From positions 1-21,850 of the forward strand of contig USJM01000006.1 in NCBI GenBank assembly GCA_900555005.1: 21,850 nucleotides of DNA, given 5' to 3'. The stretch comes from an uncultured Lachnospiraceae bacterium. GTDB taxonomy: Bacteria; Bacillota_A; Clostridia; Lachnospirales; Lachnospiraceae. The translations under genes were made by a program, and so were the position numbers. The notes under the pieces were generated by a model that searched no databases, had not been told where the DNA came from, and saw nothing but the letters and a program-made list of their open reading frames with translations. Of this stretch, positions 17,316 through 21,850 are shown in pieces (within the stretch, counting starts at the first letter, position 1; each line of letters begins with the position of its first letter).

Positions 17316-17951
17316 AAGAAACATCATTACAAAGTGGCAGAAGCTCCCGGCCATGACAAACAGGTGGAAGATCTCATGGTTTCCGAAGTTCGGATGACGG
17401 CGGTTGAAGTTCTCCATCTTCAGGGCATAGATGATGCCGCCGATGGTGTAAACGATGCCGCCGGCGACAAGCCAGGACAGGGCGGGCGTCGAAAGGCAGC
17501 CCGCCAGCCGCGGCTGCGAGAAAGCAGCCATCCATCCCATCGCGATATAGATCACCGCGGAGATCCACTTTGGGAAATGGCGGACAAACAGAGTCGTGAG
17601 AATGCCGACCAGGCCGATTGTCCAGATGACTGCCAGAAGTTCGTAGCCATACGGTTTGTCGAGGGATATAACACAGATCGGCGTGTAGCTCCCTGCGATC
17701 AGCAGGTAGATGCTCGCGTGGTCAAACCGCTGGAGGTGCAGCGAAGAGCGCGGGCTGGCGCAGATGGCATGAAAGAGCGTGCTGGCAAGATACAGGGTTG
17801 CCATGCTCCACACAAAGACGGTCAGAGCAGCTTTTCTGTCCGGTGTAAATCCGGCCACATGAATCAGCGGTCCAGCTGCTGCCAGTGTCAGAATCAGTGC
17901 AACCAGATGTGTCACCGCGCTTCCGGGTTCTCTCAGCTTTCGAATCGTCAT
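17310..17951 (-). CDS. trhA: Hemolysin III/TrhA-family membrane protein
   Basis: A 213-residue protein with seven predicted membrane segments, the usual size for the family (also called YqfA, PAQR/CREST superfamily). Metal-site residues are visible: His61 in STLFHA, Asp77-His78 in QRFDHASIY, His192 and His196 in NHEIFHLF, His206 near the end. Bacterial members are linked to membrane homeostasis; haemolytic activity is only a historical label. The ATG at 17951 has AAAGGAGG eight bases upstream. It has its own promoter (18049-18077) and a hairpin in the leader directly before the ribosome site. It is divergent from the DUF1836 gene and appears intact. Confidence 0.93.
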   Translation of the reverse strand: MTIRKLREPGSAVTHLVALILTLAAAGPLIHVAGFTPDRKAALTVFVWSMATLYLASTLFHAICASPRSSLHLQRFDHASIYLLIAGSYTPICVISLDKPYGYELLAVIWTIGLVGILTTLFVRHFPKWISAVIYIAMGWMAAFSQPRLAGCLSTPALSWLVAGGIVYTIGGIIYALKMENFNRRHPNFGNHEIFHLFVMAGSFCHFVMMFLL

Positions 17952-17968
17952 AACCGTCTCCTCCTTTC

Positions 17969-17993
17969 AGTGCCTCCTCTTTCGGGAGGCGCT
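17969..17993 (-). promoter_or_regulatory. Leader hairpin just before the trhA ribosome site
   Basis: On the minus strand AGCGCCTCC and GGAGGCACT form a nine-pair stem with a short loop. The CCTCC arm could also pair with the AGGAGG ribosome site at 17960-17965, so two exclusive folds are possible. Function is inferred only. Confidence 0.5.
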
Positions 17994-18048
17994 TTCCATT
18001 TCACGTTTCATATTCATATTTTCTTCTTCATTCACAACCGATATGCCT

Positions 18049-18077
18049 ATGATAAGATTGTTCTCTCTGTATGTCAA
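18049..18077 (-). promoter_or_regulatory. Promoter of the trhA-like gene
   Basis: TTGACA (18072-18077), 17-bp spacer, TATCAT (18049-18054) on the minus strand, giving a leader of about 90 nt. Confidence 0.8.
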
Positions 18078-18135
18078 GTTATTAATAAACCGTTCACAGG
18101 ATTTTCATACTTGCTTGTAAGACTTTCATATTCGT

Positions 18136-18165
18136 TTTACAGGATTGTGATGATTATGTTATGAT
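18136..18165 (+). promoter_or_regulatory. Promoter of the DUF1836 gene
   Basis: TTTACA (18136-18141), 18-bp spacer, TATGAT (18160-18165), about 60 bp before the start codon. It is back to back with the trhA promoter. Confidence 0.7.
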
Positions 18166-18224
18166 GGGAACTGACAATGAAGGAAATAGCCGTTTAAATT
18201 TCGATCGAACAGGAGCAGACTTCC

Positions 18225-18845
18225 ATGCTTAAATTCCAGCTTCCTGCTTACCAGGAAATCCCGAACGTCGGGCTTTACCTGGAGCAGACATTAAAGTATA
18301 TCAACGACACGTTCTCCGCTTTCCGAAGCGTCGAGCTTACCAAGTCCATGATCAGCAATTATGTGAAGCTGGGCTATCTGCGCCGTCCGGTGAAAAAGCA
18401 GTATGACCGGGAACAGATTGCCGCGCTTCTGTTCATTGCCGTCAGCAAACAGGTACTGAGCATGGACAATATCGGAAAGCTCTTCCGGATGCAGGTGGAA
18501 CTTGGTTCGATGGAGGTGAGCTATACGGCCTTCAAGGCGGATTTTGACTATCTGCTCGACAGTATCTGGAATCAGAAGGTGATGGACAGCGGCCAGGTCA
18601 GCGCATTCATGCAGCCGCAGGGTGCATACATGGCATACGAAGAGCAAAGGGAGGAAGGACAGGGTTCTTGCAATAAAAAAGGAGACAGGCCTCAGGATGG
18701 TTTTCCATCCAGCCCTGTCTCCCCTGAGGAAGCTTATATGCTGCTGTGGCAGGTTGCTTCCGCGGATGCCTACAGCATCTATCTCAACGAGCTGTTCAGT
18801 CACATGTCTGAAACGCCCCCGCAGAAGGACAGTACGAATCACTGA
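18225..18845 (+). CDS. DUF1836 domain protein, MerR-like regulator
   Basis: A 206-residue protein. Residues about 35-125 match the DUF1836 pattern: ELTKSMISNYVKLGYLRRPV, then KKQYDREQIAALLFIAVSKQ, with a MerR-like helix-turn-helix followed by helices. Members are small Firmicute proteins thought to bind DNA; targets are unknown. The ATG at 18225 has AGGAG nine bases upstream and a promoter at 18136-18165. A linker of about residues 140-165 (EEQREEGQGSCNKKGDRPQ) is hydrophilic and is encoded by a sequence that also forms a strong minus-strand terminator (18675-18722). The C-terminal part (EEAYMLLWQVASADAYSIYL) is again ordered. Confidence 0.85.
   Translation: MLKFQLPAYQEIPNVGLYLEQTLKYINDTFSAFRSVELTKSMISNYVKLGYLRRPVKKQYDREQIAALLFIAVSKQVLSMDNIGKLFRMQVELGSMEVSYTAFKADFDYLLDSIWNQKVMDSGQVSAFMQPQGAYMAYEEQREEGQGSCNKKGDRPQDGFPSSPVSPEEAYMLLWQVASADAYSIYLNELFSHMSETPPQKDSTNH
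18675..18722 (-). terminator. Minus-strand terminator inside the DUF1836 coding sequence
   Basis: GGAGACAGG (18681-18689) and CCTGTCTCC (18714-18722) form a perfect nine-pair stem, with GGATGG/CCATCC pairing inside and a TTTT loop. On the minus strand TTTTTT follows directly (18675-18680). It would stop transcripts coming from the RelA/SpoT-type gene to the right. Confidence 0.78.
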
Positions 18846-19068
18846 GAACGAGAACTGCCGCCACTTCATCGTTCCATCTGAACGAGCGTCTGCTTCATTC
18901 GGGATATCCCTAAATTCCCTAATACGGGAGCAACTGTCAAAGACGGAATGATGACTATTTTTATATTCTTGCGCGTTAGAATGTGTTAAATGAGTGTTGG
19001 GATGTGGAAAATTGCTTGTGAATCCTGAAAAAGCAAAGTCAGATACGTGCATTAAGTAAGCGTTAAAA
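18846..19068. other. Non-coding stretch
   Basis: About 220 bp between the DUF1836 stop and the remnant to the right. Reading all frames I see no recognisable protein fragment, RNA or clear terminator. A long open frame across it on the minus strand is mainly the antisense of the DUF1836 gene. Confidence 0.5.
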
Positions 19069-19336
19069 TTATAAATCACCCTGATAGCGATATTTAGCAT
19101 ACCGTCCCTTGTTAATTGGCTCCAATACTTGCTGGTCCACAAGGCCTCTTAATAACCTATAAGCTTTATTTTCATCAACGTGCAATAGCTGAACAACATC
19201 AGTAAGCTCTGTGGCTAAATGCATTTATTAGGGCTTCACGAAAGGCTCTCTTTTTAAAATCAGGAACCGATACGCGAAAAAATTCCATCTCATCAGTTGC
19301 CTTAACTGGATACCACGGCTGACAACCAGCATAATT
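19069..19336 (-). pseudogene. Remnant of an AlbA_2/HATPase_c_4-type ATP-binding protein, internal deletion
   Basis: From 19336 the minus strand reads NYAGCQPWYPVKATDEMEF, then FRVSVPDFKKRAFREALIN and AFSHRAY. REALINAFSHR is the N-box of the HATPase_c_4 domain found in RecG-like/AlbA_2 proteins. A different frame follows at once, ELTDVVQLLHVDENKAYRLL and RGLVDQQVLEPINKGRYAKY ending at TAA 19069-19071, which resembles the C-terminal winged helix of the same family. The 150 or more residues normally between them are missing, so an internal deletion near 19204-19215 is inferred. The N-terminal domain is also absent. These proteins are often regulators or defence-associated; this copy is not functional. 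Confidence 0.65.
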
Positions 19337-19356
19337 CTAAAAATACTGCACTTTTC

Positions 19357-20484
19357 TCACCCAATTAGGTCGTTCTGGAACCGGGAAAGGTGCTCGAACG
19401 GCAGAATGAGCCTGCCGTGATACAGACCGCAGCCGTCATTCATGAGTTCGTTATTGTATGCGGTGAACATGTTGACGTCAATTTTTGAAAGATCCAGACA
19501 CTGCAGTGCCATACCGCGCTCATATGCTTCGTCGAACAGCGGACATGCCCCCTCCGGGACTGCGCCCCTGCGGCGCCGGATGATGTTCTGCTCTTTTTCA
19601 TACTGGCTGTGGTTCGCAGTCCCGATCTCCGCGAAATTGTCCATCTCATGAGTACGCAGCTGCACCTCGATATAACTGGACGCTGCCTCGTCAAAAAAAG
19701 CGATGTGAAGCGACCGGTATCCGGACTCCTTCGGGTGCGCGACATAATCCCGATAGTACGGGCGAACCTGCGGTGTCAGACCAGACGGCATGCTGCCGGA
19801 AACTGCCTCTTCCGGTGTCTCGCAGGCCGGCATCCCTGCAGTGCCGATTGAGTTGTTATCGATTCCGTCTTCAGCCGCTTCCCCGCCTCGCCGAATGGCC
19901 GGCTCTGCCGTGAACGACCGCTTCTCGAGGAACGCCGGCAGGGCGTTGGCAATCTCATAGAGATAGCGGATCTCCTCCTGCTCCCTGTCTTGTCCCGGGC
20001 GCAGGTGGCATGCCGGCATGGACAGCACAATCCGGTATGCAATGAAGTCCCGGAAATGATTCAGCTGCCTCTGCAGCCCTTCGATCGGCGGAAACGCATG
20101 GTGCTTCACGTAGTAGTCGTAGATATACTCTGTGATGTACCCGTTGAACTTCTCCTCCGACCGGATGACGGACTTGATCCTGCCCCTGAAGGTGAAGGCT
20201 AAATAAGGATATTCGGAGGCCATGTACTTGTAAAACTCCCGGATCCGGTTGGACTGAAAGGTCAGGAAGTCATTGTGTTCAAGCTGATACAGGATTCCCT
20301 CCAGGAAACGGCTGTGCTGAAAGTCGATGGCGGCCCGTCCGAACGCTGTATCCACCGTCTGACTGCCATCCGGGACACATCCCTGCATGCGCATTTCCGC
20401 GTCCGTGCCAAGGTCCGCCGAATACCGCCTTAATATCTTCAGGACCGTATCCCCGGCATACAGATAATCATTCAGACTGATCAT
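19357..20484 (-). CDS. RelA/SpoT synthetase-domain protein, (p)ppGpp synthetase-like
   Basis: A 375-residue protein. The ATG at 20484 has GGAGGT seven bases upstream; the in-frame GTG at 20493 lies inside that site. The synthetase motifs are present in order: GRIK (Arg102, Lys104) with Lys112 eight residues on as in Rel enzymes, Asp146 in RDFIAYRIV, PKESGYRSLH (guanine-stacking Tyr256) and YIEVQLRTHEMDNFAEIGTA (Glu273) with His291. It lacks hydrolase, TGS and ACT domains. An N-terminal region of about 95 residues precedes the core, and there are two extra loops, about 115-140 and about 162-240, the latter hydrophilic and low in complexity. Its activity may be (p)ppGpp synthesis or a related pyrophosphate transfer. 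It stands alone; any read-through would end at the terminator inside the DUF1836 gene. Confidence 0.85.
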   Translation of the reverse strand: MISLNDYLYAGDTVLKILRRYSADLGTDAEMRMQGCVPDGSQTVDTAFGRAAIDFQHSRFLEGILYQLEHNDFLTFQSNRIREFYKYMASEYPYLAFTFRGRIKSVIRSEEKFNGYITEYIYDYYVKHHAFPPIEGLQRQLNHFRDFIAYRIVLSMPACHLRPGQDREQEEIRYLYEIANALPAFLEKRSFTAEPAIRRGGEAAEDGIDNNSIGTAGMPACETPEEAVSGSMPSGLTPQVRPYYRDYVAHPKESGYRSLHIAFFDEAASSYIEVQLRTHEMDNFAEIGTANHSQYEKEQNIIRRRRGAVPEGACPLFDEAYERGMALQCLDLSKIDVNMFTAYNNELMNDGCGLYHGRLILPFEHLSRFQNDLIG

Positions 20485-20541
20485 GCCGTCCACCTCCCTT
20501 ACAGCAGCTTTCTAACCATCCAGCGCAGGGGCTGTTTATCT

Positions 20542-20583
20542 GTGCTGGTTTCCCTGCGCCGGTTTCCCTGCGCTGGTTTCTCC
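20542..20583. repeat. 14-bp tandem repeat, three units
   Basis: GTGCTGGTTTCCCT, GCGCCGGTTTCCCT and GCGCTGGTTTCTCC follow one another, each differing from its neighbour at a few positions. It lies upstream of the RelA/SpoT-type gene start, about 60 bp away, and could be part of its leader. Confidence 0.75.
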
Positions 20584-20648
20584 GCGCTTCACCACGTGAT
20601 AAAACACCCTCAGTATATGCGAAATCGTGTTATCAGGCAATGCCAGGG

Positions 20649-20727
20649 CTCTGCCCTGCCCGATTCGGCGGCTCCGCCGTCATCTCGCGCGCCGCACTCC
20701 ATGATGACCGGCCGTCTTCACGAAAAA
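20649..20727 (-). repeat. Dispersed structured element, copy 2
   Basis: It matches 15078-15157 in order and orientation (blocks CTCTGCCCTGCCCGAT, TCATCTCG, CCGCACTC, then CTTCAyrAAAA). At the far end this copy also forms a hairpin, CAGGGC/GCCCTG (minus strand), different in sequence from copy 1 but in the same place. It follows the truncated binding-protein gene. Confidence 0.65.
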
Positions 20728-20752
20728 GCAGCTGGTTTCCCGGCTGCCAGCT
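20723..20752 (-). terminator. Terminator-like hairpin after the truncated binding-protein gene
   Basis: On the minus strand AGCTGG and CCAGCT pair around an 11-base loop, then GC and TTTTT. It begins 20 bp past the stop at 20772. Confidence 0.65.
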
Positions 20753-20771
20753 CACTGGTTCGATAGAGTTT

Positions 20772-21326
20772 TTATTCCGCCCAGGTTGTCGGTCCATCCT
20801 CGCTGACCCCCGCTTCCTTCAACAGGTCTTTGTTGATGTAGTAGAGAACCGGGTTGCTCAGAGAATACGGAATACCAACCTGATCACCCTTGCTGTTGAC
20901 AGCGAGGTTCAGAACATTTGGAAGAAAATTGTCGGAAAGAAAGGTAGAATCTTCAGAATCAAACTTGTCGATGGCGTCCTGAGGAGACGTATATGAGAAA
21001 TTGTTGGAGAAATAATCAAGAAACGCCCAGCCAATCTGCACAACTGCCGGATAATTGCCGGTCGCTGCCTCTGCCTGGAGGTTCTGCATCAAGCCCTTGT
21101 ACATATCCGGGTTGTATTTTGCCGTGACCTCGATGTGGTCGTTGCTCTCGTTGAATTTCTGAACGAGTTCATCGACCGTCTTGCCGCCCTGTTCCTCGGA
21201 ATTGCAGTGCCAGTACTCGATCTTGACCTTGTCTGTATCCCCTGCATAGAAGACCGCCGGGACAGCCATCGCTGCCATCGCACCGGTCAGGATCATTGCA
21301 GCAAATCTGGTACCGTTTCTTTTCAT
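20772..21326 (-). CDS. Solute-binding protein, truncated after 184 residues
   Basis: The start ATG at 21326 has GAAGG just upstream. A signal peptide (FAAMILTGAMAAMAVPAVF) is followed by typical family-1 sequence: KIEYWHCNSEEQGGKTVDEL, NLQAEAATGNYPAVVQIGW and GIPYSLSNPVLYYINKDLLK. The protein stops at GPTTWAE, where relatives continue for about 230 more residues, so the C-terminal lobe is absent and sugar binding is unlikely. The end abuts a terminator hairpin and the second copy of the repeated element. No permease genes are adjacent. It looks like the 5' remnant of a lost importer operon, left with its start signals. There is no lipobox Cys. No frame to the left restores the missing lobe. 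Confidence 0.85.
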   Translation of the reverse strand: MKRNGTRFAAMILTGAMAAMAVPAVFYAGDTDKVKIEYWHCNSEEQGGKTVDELVQKFNESNDHIEVTAKYNPDMYKGLMQNLQAEAATGNYPAVVQIGWAFLDYFSNNFSYTSPQDAIDKFDSEDSTFLSDNFLPNVLNLAVNSKGDQVGIPYSLSNPVLYYINKDLLKEAGVSEDGPTTWAE

Positions 21327-21436
21327 GAATTCCTTCTTCTGTAAGCAATGGTTTAAAATAATCAGCTAACAGCAAGGAGGATATCAAAATTGTCTGTAAA
21401 GTGCTATCTGATTTCAGAGGAATTCCGGTAAGACTT

Positions 21437-21465
21437 TTGTAAATTGAAACACGGCAGGGTATAAT
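21437..21465 (+). promoter_or_regulatory. Promoter of the MFS gene
   Basis: TTGTAA (21437-21442), 17-bp spacer, TATAAT (21460-21465), about 40 bp before the start codon. Confidence 0.75.
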
Positions 21466-21505
21466 CGAAAACAGAATTTCATCAACGAAAAAAGGGAGAT
21501 CCTAT

Positions 21506-21850
21506 ATGACCATGAAGCATCGTGCCCGGGCTTCCCGGGACCTGACATTCCCTTATGCACGCCTGCAGATGTTTTACTGGATGAACATGGCGGTGACGGC
21601 AGGCTATGCAAGTTTCTTTCTTCTCGGGGCAAAACTGACCAATTCTCAGATTGGACTCCTGCTGGCGGCGGGAGGACTTCTGTCTGCCCTGATTCAGCCT
21701 CTTCTGGCAGCCTTTGCTGACAAGTCTTCCAGCTTGTCCGTCCGCTTCCTGATGATGCTGATGTCTGCCCTGCTCCTGGCCTGTGCCCTTCTGCTGGCGT
21801 TTCTCTATCATGGAGGCGCAGCAGCCGTCTCCGTGATCTACCTGCTGGCC
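21506..21850 (+). CDS. MFS transporter, N-terminal part (runs off the window)
   Basis: 115 residues are visible and the frame is open at the window edge. The ATG at 21506 has GGGAG seven bases upstream and a promoter at 21437-21465. Three to four membrane segments are seen: about residues 18-42 (FYWMNMAVTAGYASFFLLG), 47-70 (IGLLLAAGGLLSALIQPLLA), 80-102 and the start of a fourth. The loop after the second, AAFADKSSS, corresponds to the MFS motif A position in the sugar/LacY-like (MFS_1_like) group. Substrate is not determined. It is divergent from the truncated binding-protein gene. Confidence 0.85.
   Translation, partial: MTMKHRARASRDLTFPYARLQMFYWMNMAVTAGYASFFLLGAKLTNSQIGLLLAAGGLLSALIQPLLAAFADKSSSLSVRFLMMLMSALLLACALLLAFLYHGGAAAVSVIYLLA

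Noticed and set aside
17334..18164. A 276-residue open frame on the plus strand
   Set aside because: It is antisense to the TrhA-like gene and runs through its promoter region.
18291..19142. A 283-residue open frame on the minus strand
   Set aside because: Mostly antisense to the DUF1836 gene; no start signal or family features.

Overview
The window looks like an accessory carbohydrate region from a gut-type Firmicute, probably a Lachnospiraceae/Clostridia member. The reasons are strong AGGAGG ribosome sites, sugar ABC importers without a local ATPase gene, a YesM/YesN/YesL set, a DUF1836 protein, moderate G+C coding DNA and AT-rich promoters. No rRNA, tRNA, CRISPR array, transposase or phage gene was found. 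The genus is not determined.

Layout. Positions 2-751 (+) hold the 3' part of a tyrosine phosphatase gene. From 9600 down to 781 (-) runs cluster 1: solute-binding protein, two permeases, a GH31 alpha-glycosidase, a YesL-like membrane protein (DUF624), a YesM-type sensor kinase and a YesN-type AraC response regulator. From 16485 down to 9898 (-) runs cluster 2: solute-binding protein, two permeases, a LacI-family regulator and a GH127 beta-L-arabinofuranosidase, ending in a hairpin terminator at 9829-9872. Cluster 2 has a clear promoter (TTGACA, 18 bp, TATGAT) with a perfect 14-bp palindrome just downstream that suits the LacI protein. Both glycosidases lack signal peptides, so the picture is import of plant-derived oligosaccharides followed by cytoplasmic trimming. 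One cluster is apparently controlled by YesMN and the other by LacI.

From 16790 to the end the region is more mixed. It has two gene remnants (16884-17315), a hemolysin III/TrhA-like membrane protein (-), a DUF1836 regulator (+), a remnant of an AlbA_2/HATPase-type ATP-binding protein (-), a RelA/SpoT-domain protein (-), a truncated orphan solute-binding protein (-) and the start of an MFS transporter gene (+).

Points that stand out: (1) five apparent single-base losses, one in GH31, two in GH127, one in a permease and one in a remnant on the other strand, all of the same kind, so either systematic sequence collapse or real decay; (2) a repeated element of about 80 nt, preceded by a terminator hairpin, found twice directly downstream of solute-binding genes; (3) a minus-strand terminator hidden inside the DUF1836 coding sequence; (4) strong hairpins between the binding-protein gene and the first permease gene in both clusters. 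I did not find a clear new multi-gene system. The repeated element and the paired GH31/GH127 uptake locus are the best candidates for new biology.
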